DNA of 64,000 nucleotides, from contig NZ_CAMFKM010000012.1 of NCBI RefSeq assembly GCF_945957355.1, forward strand, positions 124,001 through 188,000, read 5' to 3'. Of the stretch, positions 51,772 through 60,883 are shown piece after piece. Source of the DNA: an uncultured Reyranella sp. Lineage in GTDB: Bacteria; Pseudomonadota; Alphaproteobacteria; Reyranellales; Reyranellaceae. Under the pieces are notes generated by a model. It was not told the DNA's origin, made no database searches, and saw only the letters and a program-made list of their open reading frames with translations. The stretch's first letter is position 1. The number at the start of each line of letters is the position of its first letter. The position numbers were made by a program, and so were the translations under genes.

Positions 51772-53447
51772 CGCGCGGCATCGATCTTTCGCGACCGGTC
51801 CTCATCGCCGTCGCCGCCCTGCTGGCGGTGATGATCGTGCTGCCGGTCGGCTGGCTGCTGGTCGTCAGCCTGACGGCGAAGGATGGCGGGATCACGTTCG
51901 CCAACTTCGGGACCCTGTTCACCGATCCCACCTTCCTCGATCCGCTGATCACGACACTGATCATTTCCTGCTCTGTCAGCGCCATATGCTGCTTCGTCGC
52001 GGCGCCGCTCGGCTGGCTGGTGGCGCGCACGGACATGCCGCTGGCGCGTACTATCCGTACGCTGGTCATGGCCTCGCTGGTGACGCCGCCTTTCGTCGGC
52101 GCGATCGCGTGGGAGATGCTGGCGGCGCCCAATTCGGGCCTGCTGAACCAGCTCTGGCGGCTGCTGACCGACATGCCGTCCGACGAAGCGCTGTTCGACA
52201 TCTACAGTCTCGGCGGCCTGATCTTCGTGATCTCCTGCTACACGTTCCCCTACGTCTTCATCCTCGTCGCGAACGCGCTCGACCGCATGCCGGGCGAACT
52301 GGAGGACGCGTCGTCCATGCTGGGCGCGAAAACCTGGCAGACCGCGCGGCTGATCACCGTGCCGCTCGCGCTGCCGGTGCTGCTCGCGGGGGCGCTGGTC
52401 GCCTTCCTGCAGGCGCTGAACCTGTTCGGCTCGCCCGCCATCCTGGCCATTCCGGCCGGCTTCCACACGCTCACCACGCGCATCTGGAGCCTGTTCCAGT
52501 TTCCGCCCAAGCCCGAGCTGGCAGCCGCGGCCTCGGTGCCGCTGCTGGTGCTGACGGTGCTGCTCTTGCGCGCCCAGGCGATGGCGCTCGGCCGGCGCGG
52601 CTATGCGGTGCTGGGTGGCAAGTACGGTGCGCCGCGGCCCATCCGCCTGGGCTGGCTGCGCGGGCCGGCTGTCGCGCTGGCGCTGTTCGTGCTGGCCATG
52701 CCGCTGTTCCTGCCTTACGCGGCGCTGTTCAACTCGGCCTTCTCGAGGGTCGCCTCGCGCATCGTCGGACCGGAGACGATCACGCTGCACAACGTGAAGT
52801 TCACCTTCCTCGAGCTCAGCTCGACGATGCCGGCGCTGAAGAACACCTTCCTGCTGGCCACCGCGTCGGCAACCCTGGGCGCACTGCTGGCGCTGATGAT
52901 CGCCTACATCGTGGCCCGCAAGGCGGTGCGCGGCTATCGCGTGCTGGGCTTCCTCGCCACCGCGCCGCTGGCCATCCCGGGCATCGTGCTGGGCGTCGGC
53001 CTGTTCCTCGCCTATACGCGCCCGCCGCTCGCGCTCTACGGCACCTTGTGGATCCTGCTGATCGCCTTCGTCACGATCGAGCTGCCGGCTGCCTACCAGC
53101 AGCTCGGTTCGGCTTTCCATGCCGTGCATCCCGAGCTGGAGGAGGCGGGGCGCATGCTGGGCGCCACGCGTCTCAGGACGCTGGCCGACATCACCGCGCC
53201 GTTGCTGCGCTCCGCGGTGATCGCCACCTGGTGCTTCATCTTCGTCGCCACCATCCGCGAGCTCTCCGCCGCCGTGATCCTGTTCACCTCGGAGACCAAG
53301 GTCCTCTCGGTGCTGATCTTCGACCTGAAGGAAAGCGGCGACGTCGGCGCCATCGCCGTGCTCAGCCTGACGATGGTCGCGATCACCACCGTCGTCATCG
53401 CTGCGGCCAATCGCCTGCATGCGCGGCCGCAGATGCGGCCAGCCTGA
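51768..53447 (+). CDS. Fused ABC transporter permease (FbpB-like)
   Basis: A 559-residue permease with about 12 membrane segments and two copies of the coupling motif: ELEDASSMLGAKTWQTARLITVPLALP (residues 170-200) and ELEEAGRMLGATRLRTLADITAPLL (residues 450-480). The two halves form one channel, as in FbpB. The ATG overlaps the stop of the second receptor gene (ATGA). No membrane partner gene is needed. Confidence 0.88.
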   Translation: MTRGIDLSRPVLIAVAALLAVMIVLPVGWLLVVSLTAKDGGITFANFGTLFTDPTFLDPLITTLIISCSVSAICCFVAAPLGWLVARTDMPLARTIRTLVMASLVTPPFVGAIAWEMLAAPNSGLLNQLWRLLTDMPSDEALFDIYSLGGLIFVISCYTFPYVFILVANALDRMPGELEDASSMLGAKTWQTARLITVPLALPVLLAGALVAFLQALNLFGSPAILAIPAGFHTLTTRIWSLFQFPPKPELAAAASVPLLVLTVLLLRAQAMALGRRGYAVLGGKYGAPRPIRLGWLRGPAVALALFVLAMPLFLPYAALFNSAFSRVASRIVGPETITLHNVKFTFLELSSTMPALKNTFLLATASATLGALLALMIAYIVARKAVRGYRVLGFLATAPLAIPGIVLGVGLFLAYTRPPLALYGTLWILLIAFVTIELPAAYQQLGSAFHAVHPELEEAGRMLGATRLRTLADITAPLLRSAVIATWCFIFVATIRELSAAVILFTSETKVLSVLIFDLKESGDVGAIAVLSLTMVAITTVVIAAANRLHARPQMRPA

Positions 53448-53565
53448 TCGCGGGTTGCCAATCCGGTGACGAGCGGGCGTAATCGGCCGGAACGGCACGC
53501 TCGTGCCGTCGTCGAGGGACAATGCGCCCCTCCCATTCCCTCCAGCCAGAAAGGAAATCCCACGA

Positions 53566-54018
53566 ATGTTCTTTGCGCGCTATTTCCTGATCTTCCTTCT
53601 TGCGGGAACGCTGGCGCTGGATTTGCCGCGGGCTTCCGCCCAGCAAATGGTCAGTGTGTCGCGCGAGGAGGTCAACCTGCGCTCTGGTCCGGGCACGACC
53701 TATTCGGCGGAATGGGTGCTGGGCAGGGGCTTCCCCCTGAAAGTCGTCGGACGACGCGGCGACTGGCTGCAGGTACGGGACTTCGAGAACGACAACGGCT
53801 GGATCCAGCGACACCTGACCGGCAGCACGCCCTATCACATCGTGAAGGTGAAGATTGCCAACATGCGCAGCCAGCCGAACACGAGCAGCCGGATCGTCGG
53901 CAAGGTCCTTTACGGCGACCCGGTGAAGACGCTCGAGCGCAAGAGTGGCTGGGTCAAGGTCCAGCGTGACGGAGGGCTGCGAGGCTGGATCTCACGGAAA
54001 CTGCTCTGGGGCTGGTAG
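53566..54018 (+). CDS. Secreted SH3-domain protein with two SH3b repeats
   Basis: A 150-residue protein with a signal peptide (MFFARYFLIFLLAGTLALDLPRASA). Two SH3b domains follow: EVNLRSGPGTTYSAEWVLGRGFPLKVVGRRGDWLQV and KIANMRSQPNTSSRIVGKVLYGDPVKTLERKSGWVKV, ending in the GGLRGWISRKLLW strand. Likely binds peptidoglycan in the periplasm. AAAGGAAA precedes the ATG at 53566. Confidence 0.83.
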   Translation: MFFARYFLIFLLAGTLALDLPRASAQQMVSVSREEVNLRSGPGTTYSAEWVLGRGFPLKVVGRRGDWLQVRDFENDNGWIQRHLTGSTPYHIVKVKIANMRSQPNTSSRIVGKVLYGDPVKTLERKSGWVKVQRDGGLRGWISRKLLWGW

Positions 54019-54035
54019 GCACGGCCTTCCGATCC

Positions 54036-55004
54036 TCAGTCCAGAATCGCGACATCCTCGACCGTGACCGGCTTGGCGAGCAGGCCGAGCGAATCGAGCG
54101 TGCTGATCGTCGCTTCCCAGCCGGCGCGGGTCTGCTGGCCGGTGGGCGGACCCGAGAGCTGCTGGGAAACGGTTGCCATGCTGCGGTCGACGTAGCGCGG
54201 CGCCAGTCGTGGGAAGATGCGGGAGAAATGCGACGCGGCGTCGGCCGGCCGCTCCCGCACCATGTTGTAGCCTTCCTGCACGGCCTCCTCGACCTTTCTC
54301 GCGATCTCGCGCCTGACCGGATCGGCCCAGGCGTCGTCGTTGACGATGAGGTTGAGGCTGTAGGCCTTCACGCCGAAGTCGCTCAGGCGGATCATGGTGA
54401 TGCGGCGGCCCTCGGCGATCAGCTCGGACGGCGACATCTCGTCATAGTCGATAAGCGCATCGACCTTCTTCTCGACCAGGTCATAGGCATTCCAGCTGAC
54501 CGTCGTTTCCCTGATCTTGCTGCGGTCGAGCCTGTTGGCGGCAATCAGGGCGCGGAATTCCTCGTTGGTGATGCTGCCCGGTACGAGTCCCAATGTCTTG
54601 CCATAGAGATCGCGCGGATGGGCGATGCGGTCCTCGCCTCGCGTGTAGATGACGGTCGGCGTCTTGGCATAATAGACGGCGAGGCTCTTGATCGGCTGTC
54701 CCCGCGAGCGGCCGATAGCGGTGGCAATGCCACTCGACGAGCCGATCCAGTATGGCTTTCCCGACCCAATCATCTCCGCCGACGAGATCGCTCCCTGGGT
54801 CTCCGAGAAGGTGACCTCGAGCCCGCGGCGCTCGAAGGCTCCCATCTCGCGGGCGAGATAGAAGCCCGCGAAGGTCGGGAGCGCCTTCCAGTCGAGCAGG
54901 ATATCGACTTTCTGGGCAACATCAGGAACGGTCTGCGCGATTGTCGGCGCCGGAAGTAGCGAAGCGAGAGCACCGGCGAGAACTATGCGGCGGGAAGAGA
55001 TCAT
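54036..55004 (-). CDS. NitT/TauT-type (NMT1/THI5-like) substrate-binding protein, orphan
   Basis: A 322-residue receptor with signal MISSRRIVLAGALASLLPAPTIA and the core LDWKALPTFAGFYLAREMGAFERRGLEVTF. Members bind sulfonates, nitrate, pyrimidines or thiamine precursors. It has no permease or ATPase neighbour. AGGAAC before the ATG at 55004 supports this start over a longer frame. Confidence 0.83.
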   Translation of the reverse strand: MISSRRIVLAGALASLLPAPTIAQTVPDVAQKVDILLDWKALPTFAGFYLAREMGAFERRGLEVTFSETQGAISSAEMIGSGKPYWIGSSSGIATAIGRSRGQPIKSLAVYYAKTPTVIYTRGEDRIAHPRDLYGKTLGLVPGSITNEEFRALIAANRLDRSKIRETTVSWNAYDLVEKKVDALIDYDEMSPSELIAEGRRITMIRLSDFGVKAYSLNLIVNDDAWADPVRREIARKVEEAVQEGYNMVRERPADAASHFSRIFPRLAPRYVDRSMATVSQQLSGPPTGQQTRAGWEATISTLDSLGLLAKPVTVEDVAILD

Positions 55005-55069
55005 GAAGGTTCCTGGATCAGCCTTGGTCCGTAAGATAGGGGCGGAACATGTCATAAACACGTCCGGAG

Positions 55070-55993
55070 GTGGGAGCGCTTTCCGCCGGGGCGCGTTCAC
55101 CGCCGGTGAACAGCCTGTCTTCCTACGGCCGTGTCCGGCGGCTTGTGACCGAGACGGTCGAAGGCTTCATCGACGACGGTGCTCTTAGCCGCGGCGCATC
55201 TATTGCCTATTTCACGCTTTTCTCGCTCGCCCCGGTCTTGCTTCTCGTCATTGCCGTCGCCGGCCTCGCTTTCGGGCGGGACGCTGCCGAAGGCGCAATT
55301 GTCGACCAGCTGAGCGGCTTGATGGGCCGGGACACCGCGGAGGCTACCCAGGCCATGATCCGCAGTGCCGGCGACCGCACGTCGGGCCTTCTGGCCACGC
55401 TGATTGGCGTGGCGACCGTCCTGATCGCCGCCAGCGGTGTATTCGGCGAAGTGCAATCCGCCCTGAACGCGATCTGGAAGACGCAGTCGCGGACCTCGAC
55501 CATGTCGCGCCTGCTGCGAGCGCGTCTCGCCAGCTTCGGTCTGGTGATTACACTGGGCTTCGTACTGATGGTTTCGCTGGCTCTCAGCGCGGCCCTGACG
55601 GCGCTTGGAAAGTTCTTGAAGTACAGGTTTCCGGTCGCCGAATTCGCCGTGCAAGCGACCGATTTCGTGACCTCGGTCGGCCTGATCTCCGGCATGTTCG
55701 CCATCATGTACAAGGTGCTTCCCGACACGCCGATCCGCTGGCGCGACGTCGCGGTCGGGGCACTGATGGCCACAGGCCTGTTCGAGGGGGGCAAATACCT
55801 GATCGCGCTCTACATCGGCCAGACCGACGTGGCCTCGAGTTTCGGCGCGGCCGGCGCGCTGATCGTGCTGTTGCTCTGGATCTTCTATTCGACCCTGATC
55901 TTTCTGCTGGGGGCCGAATTCACCCGGGCGTGGACCCATGTCTATGGATCGCGCTGCGACGATCCCGCAGCTGTTCCGCTGCGGGCCTCTTAG
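55070..55993 (+). CDS. YihY/BrkB-family inner-membrane protein
   Basis: A 307-residue protein with six membrane segments and the family blocks LSRGASIAYFTLFSLAPVLLLVIAVAG, EVQSALNAIWK, YKVLPDTPIRWRDVAVGALMATGLFEGGKYLIALYIG and LIFLLGAEFTRAW. Function not established; the old RNase BN assignment has been withdrawn for this family. The GTG at 55070 is taken as start; GTG at 55106 is an alternative. Confidence 0.83.
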   Translation: MGALSAGARSPPVNSLSSYGRVRRLVTETVEGFIDDGALSRGASIAYFTLFSLAPVLLLVIAVAGLAFGRDAAEGAIVDQLSGLMGRDTAEATQAMIRSAGDRTSGLLATLIGVATVLIAASGVFGEVQSALNAIWKTQSRTSTMSRLLRARLASFGLVITLGFVLMVSLALSAALTALGKFLKYRFPVAEFAVQATDFVTSVGLISGMFAIMYKVLPDTPIRWRDVAVGALMATGLFEGGKYLIALYIGQTDVASSFGAAGALIVLLLWIFYSTLIFLLGAEFTRAWTHVYGSRCDDPAAVPLRAS

Positions 55994-56005
55994 ACCGGAG
56001 ACTCA

Positions 56006-56197
56006 ATGCGCAAGATGGTCGATATCGAGTCGGCCCGGCGGACGGCTCTCGAGCTGTTGGCGAGCGACACCGGAAAGCGCCTGCAGGACCTGTTCGACGA
56101 GGCGATCGCGGATCTCCTCAAAAAACACGGACGCCCAACCACGACGTCGGAAATGGTCGCCGCGAGCGCCCGGCGAGAGAGGAAGAAGCGTCGCTAG
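56006..56197 (+). CDS. Small basic hypothetical protein, 63 residues
   Basis: A helical protein (MRKMVDIESARRTALELL...) ending in a run of Arg/Lys (RRERKKRR). CGGAGA lies 6 bases before the ATG, so translation is likely. It lies 12 bases after the BrkB gene and may be cotranscribed. The middle helix LQDLFDEAIADLLKKHG is amphipathic. No family recognised; not evidently an antitoxin, as no toxin gene is beside it. Confidence 0.55.
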   Translation: MRKMVDIESARRTALELLASDTGKRLQDLFDEAIADLLKKHGRPTTTSEMVAASARRERKKRR

Positions 56198-56418
56198 CTC
56201 GTAACGGCGAAGGCGACCAGCAGTGCGAGCGTTCCGCCAAGCCCCAGTAGAACGGCCAGGACCGGGATATGGCCGAGGAAGGCCAGCGCCAGGCATGCGA
56301 GCACCAGGGTGACGTGAAGGACGGCAAACAGGACCAGCTTGCTGAAGCTGTGGAAGGTTTCCTGATGCTCGCGCAATTCCTGCGCGGGAATATCGGGCGA
56401 ACCGAGGGGCGTGGCCAT
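56194..56418 (-). CDS. aa3-type cytochrome oxidase subunit IV-like small membrane protein
   Basis: A 74-residue protein with soluble N-terminus ELREHQETFHSFSKLVLFA and two membrane helices (LFAVLHVTLVLACLALAFLG and VLAVLLGLGGTLALLVAFAV). The His-x5-Phe/Ser-Lys segment before the helix is typical of the small bacterial aa3-oxidase subunit IV family found in alphaproteobacteria. No other oxidase genes are nearby, so the assignment to the oxidase is by resemblance. Met at 56418 is chosen over 56454 because AGG precedes it. Confidence 0.6.
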   Translation of the reverse strand: MATPLGSPDIPAQELREHQETFHSFSKLVLFAVLHVTLVLACLALAFLGHIPVLAVLLGLGGTLALLVAFAVTS

Positions 56419-56515
56419 GGCGAACCTGCGTGTTGGTTGATCCTGCGCGGGCAACGCGGGCCCCGATCGCTGCGTTGCTTGCAGCGTGCCTGACGAGACG
56501 CCATATCATGGGGAC

Positions 56516-57034
56516 ATGAAATCGGTTCTGTCGGCACTGCTCGTGCTCCTCGTCGCGGCCACGGCCTCACCCGCGACGGCCCAATCCTACGAAGACCAGA
56601 TGCGTCAGGCGGCGGGCGCCTACGAGCGCAAGGACATGGCGACCGCCGTGCGCATCTGGAAGGCGTGGGCCGCCAAGGGAGAGGCCGAGGCGCAGACCCT
56701 GCTCGGCGCCATGTACTGGAGCGGCGAGGGCGTGCCGCGCAACCTGAACGAAGCGGCAAGACTCTATCTTGCTGCTGCCAAGCAGGGCTATGCGCGTGCG
56801 CAGAACAATATCGGCTTCATGCTGGGCTTCGGCGAGGGCGTCCCGCCGCGTGACGACATCGAGGCCTACAAGTGGATCAAGCTGGCCATCGACGGATACA
56901 CGGCGAAGAATCAGGACCGGCTGGACCAGGCCCGAAAGGACCTGGCGACCCTGTCTTCCCGCATGAATCCTGCGCAAATCGCCGAGGCGGAAAGGCGCGT
57001 TCGGGCATGGAAACCCGTGCCAAAGGTGCGGTAA
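56516..57034 (+). CDS. Secreted Sel1-repeat protein
   Basis: A 172-residue protein with a signal peptide (MKSVLSALLVLLVAATASPATAQ) and three Sel1-like helical repeats: AVRIWKAWAAKGEAEAQTLLGAMYWSGEGVPRN, EAARLYLAAAKQGYARAQNNIGFMLGFGEGVP and EAYKWIKLAI. Such repeats scaffold protein-protein contacts. The GGGGAC before the ATG at 56516 is weak. It is followed by an M23 peptidase gene. Confidence 0.82.
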   Translation: MKSVLSALLVLLVAATASPATAQSYEDQMRQAAGAYERKDMATAVRIWKAWAAKGEAEAQTLLGAMYWSGEGVPRNLNEAARLYLAAAKQGYARAQNNIGFMLGFGEGVPPRDDIEAYKWIKLAIDGYTAKNQDRLDQARKDLATLSSRMNPAQIAEAERRVRAWKPVPKVR

Positions 57035-57096
57035 GGTCTGCGACCACGCGGCGGTCACGAGCGATGCCCCGGCGTCGGCCCTATAAGAAGGACTGA

Positions 57097-58575
57097 ATGA
57101 ACCGACCCTCGGTCGCTGCGGCTTTTGCCGCCTCATTGCTTGTCGGCGGGATGTCGCAAGGCATCGCGCGCGACCTGCCGTGGGTCGACGAGGCGCATAC
57201 GACGGATCCCGGTCGAATGGCGGAGCTTCGGGTGCTGGGGGCGGAATTGGCGCCCCTCTACGATCAGCCCTCGGCCGTAGCCGGTCTTCGTGACCACCTC
57301 CATTTCATGGAATTGGCGTCGGTGGATGGGCTTCTCGAGCGGAGCGTGGCCATCGAGTTCACGCCCCCACAGCCGCTCATTGCGATCGCCGAAAACGCTG
57401 CACCGCCGGTAGCGAGCGGCCCGGTCCCCGAAGCCGTGCTGGCGCAGGGCGTCACTGCCGCAGACAGGATGCTGGGCGACGGCCGGGATGACGAGCGGCT
57501 GCAGGCCTATCTCCCGTTCGAGCGCCGGCTGGGCGTCTCCGGGGTGATCTCCGGTCGCTCCTTCGAAGCCTCGGCCGTGGCGGCGGGCGTTCCCGCGCCT
57601 GCCATGCTCGAAGCGATGCAGGCCATGGCCCTCTCGGTCGACCTCGAGAAGGAGATGCGCGACGGCGACAGGTTCTATGTCCGCTACGAGCAGACCTTCA
57701 CCCAGGCGGGCGCCCCGCTCGATGTCGGCCGTGTGCTCTGGATGGAACTGCGCACGCCCAAGGGCGTGATGGCGATCCATCGCTTCCGTGCGCGCGACAA
57801 CAATGAGCGATTCTGGATGGCGAGCGGACAGGCCGCGATGCCGCCCTCGTTCAGGCTGCCGCTCGATACCGTTTCGATCTCGTCGGGCTTCGGCCTGCGC
57901 GCCGATCCTTTCGACCAGCCGCCGCCGCCCTATGGCGGCAAGCCGCAAGGTGCCGGCGGCCCGCAGCGTCCGCCCGGCCTGCCACCCGGCCTGCCGACGG
58001 GGGGCGCCACCGACATGCCACGTGCGGGCGTCGGCGCAGGATTTGCCGCATCGCCGGGCGCCTCCGCCTACGGCAGCTCGTCCTATGGCAGCTTCCGGGC
58101 GCCGCCGGCTTATGCGCTCTCGGCGCGACCCTCGTCGTCGCGGTCGCTGTTCATGCATGAAGGCGTCGACCTGGTTGCGCCGGCCGGCACACCGGTCGTT
58201 GCGGCCGCCGACGGCCTCGTCGTCGGGGCGGCGCCGAACGGGCGCTACGGCAACTGGATCCGCATCGAGCATGGCGGCAAGCTGGCTTCGGTCTACGGCC
58301 ATCTCTCGGCCTTCGCGGCCGGCCTGAAGCCCGGCCAGATCGTCTCGCGCGGCGACGTGATCGGCTATGTCGGCAGCACCGGCCGCTCGACCGGCGCGCA
58401 TCTTCATTTCGAGCTTCAGGTCGACGGCAAGCCCGTGAACCCGATCACCCATCCCGAGCTGAAGCGCGCCCAGCTGCGCGGTCCGGATTTCGAGCGCTTC
58501 CGCAGGCAGGTGGCGGCAAGTCTTGCCGAACGCGACCGCGAAGCCAGACCGGCTGCCGTTTCAGTCGGCGACTGA
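57097..58575 (+). CDS. M23 (LytM-type) metallopeptidase with a Gly/Pro-rich insertion
   Basis: A 492-residue secreted protein. Signal MNRPSVAAAFAASLLVGG, an unassigned middle domain (residues 140-260), then a LytM domain. Zinc ligands are His354 and Asp358 (HEGVD) and His437 of the HLHFE motif (His435 is the catalytic partner). The conserved start of the domain, SSGFGLRADPF (262-272), is separated from HEGVD by about 80 Gly/Pro/Ser-rich residues, where a short loop is usual. The peptidase cuts peptidoglycan peptide bridges, or regulates amidases if inactive. The stop is convergent with and overlaps the APC permease gene by 15 bases. Confidence 0.88.
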   Translation: MNRPSVAAAFAASLLVGGMSQGIARDLPWVDEAHTTDPGRMAELRVLGAELAPLYDQPSAVAGLRDHLHFMELASVDGLLERSVAIEFTPPQPLIAIAENAAPPVASGPVPEAVLAQGVTAADRMLGDGRDDERLQAYLPFERRLGVSGVISGRSFEASAVAAGVPAPAMLEAMQAMALSVDLEKEMRDGDRFYVRYEQTFTQAGAPLDVGRVLWMELRTPKGVMAIHRFRARDNNERFWMASGQAAMPPSFRLPLDTVSISSGFGLRADPFDQPPPPYGGKPQGAGGPQRPPGLPPGLPTGGATDMPRAGVGAGFAASPGASAYGSSSYGSFRAPPAYALSARPSSSRSLFMHEGVDLVAPAGTPVVAAADGLVVGAAPNGRYGNWIRIEHGGKLASVYGHLSAFAAGLKPGQIVSRGDVIGYVGSTGRSTGAHLHFELQVDGKPVNPITHPELKRAQLRGPDFERFRRQVAASLAERDREARPAAVSVGD

Positions 58576-60057
58576 CCCGGTCGTCTCGCGAGCCTTGATC
58601 GCGAAGGCCTCCTCCGGCGACAGGACCAGCCTGCGCCGGCCGACGAGCGCGAACCACGCAATTCCCAGCGCGAACCATCCACCGACGCCGAGAACGCCTG
58701 ACACGAACACCGGATCGAGCAGCTGATAGACCAGCGTCACGCTGGCGATGACGATAGTGACCGCGGCCCCAGTCACTCCCATGGGCGAGCGATAGGGGCG
58801 GGCGAGGCCCGGCAATCGCGCGCGCAGCACCAGGAAGCTCACGGCCTGCAGCAGATAGGAAAGCATTGCGCCGGCCACCGCCATGTTGAGCAGCATGCCC
58901 TGGATCACGGCAGCGCCGCGCTCGGCGCCCATGCCGAACCACAGCACGAACATGATGGCGAGGGCCACGGCCGAGCCGGCCAGCAGCGCGACATGGGGCG
59001 TCTTGTGGCGCGGATGGGTGATCGACAGGAAGCGTGGGAAATAGCCGGCGCGTGACAGGGAATAGATCTGCCGCCCCTTGGCGAAGAGGATGGTGTGGAA
59101 GCTGGCGACCAGGCCGATGCAGGCAACCAGGGCCAGCAGCTTTGCCAACCCGCCGCCGAACGTGGCGCGGAAGCCGTCGAGCAGCGGCTCGCCCGAGCCC
59201 GCGAGCTGGAAGCTGCCCGGCGAAACCGACGAGTTGAGCCAGACGGTGAGACCGGCGGACACGAGAAGTGTCAGTAAGCCTGCCACGATGCCGCGCGGAA
59301 TGTCGCGCGACGGCTCCATCGATTCCTCGGCCGCGAGCGGTAGCTGCTCGATGGCGAGGAACAGCCAGACAGCGAAGGGAAGCGCGGCCAGCGCGCCGTG
59401 CAACCCGAAGGGCAACAGCGAGCCGCCGCCCTGGGCAAGCTCCACGGGCTTGCCGTCGGGCCCCGCGCCGATGTTGAGCGCATGGCGGTTGAAGTCGGTA
59501 ATGGGCAGGGCCGAAATCCAGAACACCGCGAGGCAGGCGAGCGAGGCCAGCGTAACGATGACGGTGACCTTGAAGGAAAGCTCGACGCCGCGGACGTTCA
59601 GCGCCACGAACACCGCGTAGCCGGCCACCCAGTAGGCCGGCAGCCAGGCGGGAGGTGTCTCAAACACTCCGGCGAGATAGGTCGCCAGGAAGGACACGAT
59701 GACGGCCGGCGTCAGCACGTATTCGACGTTCTCGCAGAGACCGGTGACGAAGCCGCCCCACGGCCCCATCGAGGCGCGTGCGAAGGAGTAGGCCCCGCCC
59801 GTGTGGGGAAGAGCGGCTGCCATTTCGGCGATGCAGAATACCAGCCCGAGATACATGACGGCGATGATGCAGGCGGCCAACGCATAGCCGCCCCACCCGC
59901 CGGCCAGAAGACCGAGGTTCCAGCCCGAATAATGGCCCGAGATGACAGCGCCGACGCCGAGCGCCCACAAAGAGAAGATCCCGGCGTAACGGCGCAGACC
60001 GCGGCGGGCGAAGTAGTCTTCTGTAACGGTCTGGTAAGGGGGCAGCGGTAGGTTCAT
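58561..60057 (-). CDS. APC-family amino acid/ethanolamine-type permease
   Basis: A 498-residue transporter with 12 membrane segments and the family block LWALGVGAVISGHYSGWNLGLLAGGWG, which resembles ethanolamine permeases. Other blocks are CIAEMAAALPHTGGAYSFARASMGPWGGF and EESMEPSRDIPRGIV. Substrate could be ethanolamine or an amino acid; no eut genes are nearby. It diverges from the DUF4239 gene at 60105. Confidence 0.85.
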   Translation of the reverse strand: MNLPLPPYQTVTEDYFARRGLRRYAGIFSLWALGVGAVISGHYSGWNLGLLAGGWGGYALAACIIAVMYLGLVFCIAEMAAALPHTGGAYSFARASMGPWGGFVTGLCENVEYVLTPAVIVSFLATYLAGVFETPPAWLPAYWVAGYAVFVALNVRGVELSFKVTVIVTLASLACLAVFWISALPITDFNRHALNIGAGPDGKPVELAQGGGSLLPFGLHGALAALPFAVWLFLAIEQLPLAAEESMEPSRDIPRGIVAGLLTLLVSAGLTVWLNSSVSPGSFQLAGSGEPLLDGFRATFGGGLAKLLALVACIGLVASFHTILFAKGRQIYSLSRAGYFPRFLSITHPRHKTPHVALLAGSAVALAIMFVLWFGMGAERGAAVIQGMLLNMAVAGAMLSYLLQAVSFLVLRARLPGLARPYRSPMGVTGAAVTIVIASVTLVYQLLDPVFVSGVLGVGGWFALGIAWFALVGRRRLVLSPEEAFAIKARETTGSVAD

Positions 60058-60104
60058 TGCACATATGTTACCGGTGCAGGCCGGTTCTGGACGAGGTGAA
60101 AGAG

Positions 60105-60854
60105 TTGAGTGCCGTCGAAACCGCGCTGCTTGTCCTGGGCGTGATCCTGATCAGCACCGCCGCTGGCGTCCTTCTCCGCCGCAAGCTACCCGAGAAGCAC
60201 CTGAGCGGCGACTCGAAGGACGTCATCAAGCTGGCGACGGCCCTGGTCGCCACCATGGCGGCACTGGTGACGGCGCTTCTCTTCGCCTCGACCCGCGCCT
60301 CCTACGAGGCCACTCACAGCCAGGTCGGCCAGCTCACGGCCAATGTCATCGAGCTCGACCGTCTTCTCAAGGACTACGGCGCCGAAGGCGTGGCGCTGCG
60401 GCAAGCCCTGCGCCAGGACGTTGCCGCGATCGTGAATACGATCTGGCGCGATGACGATGCCGTCGCCCTGAGCCCGGCACAGGCTTCGGCGTCGGAAGCC
60501 CAGGTCATCACCAGGCTGCGCTTGCTTGCGCCGCACGATCCGGTTCAGACCTCGCTGCAGGCGCGGGCATCGGTGGTGAGCAATTCGCTGGCCCAGATCC
60601 AGCTGACGCTCTACGCCCACCCGTCCGACTCGCTCGCCAAGCCGTTCATTACCGTGCTGGTCCTGTGGCTCTGCTTCATTTTCGGCAGCTTCGCCATGTC
60701 GGCGGATGCCAATGGCACAATGCTGAGCGTGCTGTTCTTCTGTGCCCTATCGGCGGCCAGCGCGATCTATCTCATCCTCGAACTGGGCCAGCCGTTCGAC
60801 GGGCTGATGCAGGTGCCGAGCGGGCCGCTGCGGCATGCGCTGGCGCCGCTGTAG
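60105..60854 (+). CDS. DUF4239-type membrane protein, copy 2
   Basis: A protein of 249 residues, paralogous to the gene at 22573. Shared core: RRKLPEKHLSGDSKDVIKLATALVATMAALVTALLFASTRASYE, then the C-terminal pair of helices and the ending LILELGQPFDGLMQVPSGPLRHAL. TTG at 60105, preceded by GAGGTG, is preferred; a GTG at 60096 and a TTG at 60057 are other in-frame starts. Role unknown. Confidence 0.72.
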   Translation: MSAVETALLVLGVILISTAAGVLLRRKLPEKHLSGDSKDVIKLATALVATMAALVTALLFASTRASYEATHSQVGQLTANVIELDRLLKDYGAEGVALRQALRQDVAAIVNTIWRDDDAVALSPAQASASEAQVITRLRLLAPHDPVQTSLQARASVVSNSLAQIQLTLYAHPSDSLAKPFITVLVLWLCFIFGSFAMSADANGTMLSVLFFCALSAASAIYLILELGQPFDGLMQVPSGPLRHALAPL

Positions 60855-60883
60855 CGTGGTAAGGCGGGCCGACGGCACCGCCG

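Noticed and set aside
51986..53482. Plus-strand open frame of 498 codons
   Set aside because: Overlaps the fused permease in another frame and is Arg/Ala-rich without membrane helices.
56006..56418. Toxin-antitoxin pair from the two small genes
   Set aside because: They are convergent, overlap only at the stops, and the second is a two-helix membrane protein resembling oxidase subunit IV.
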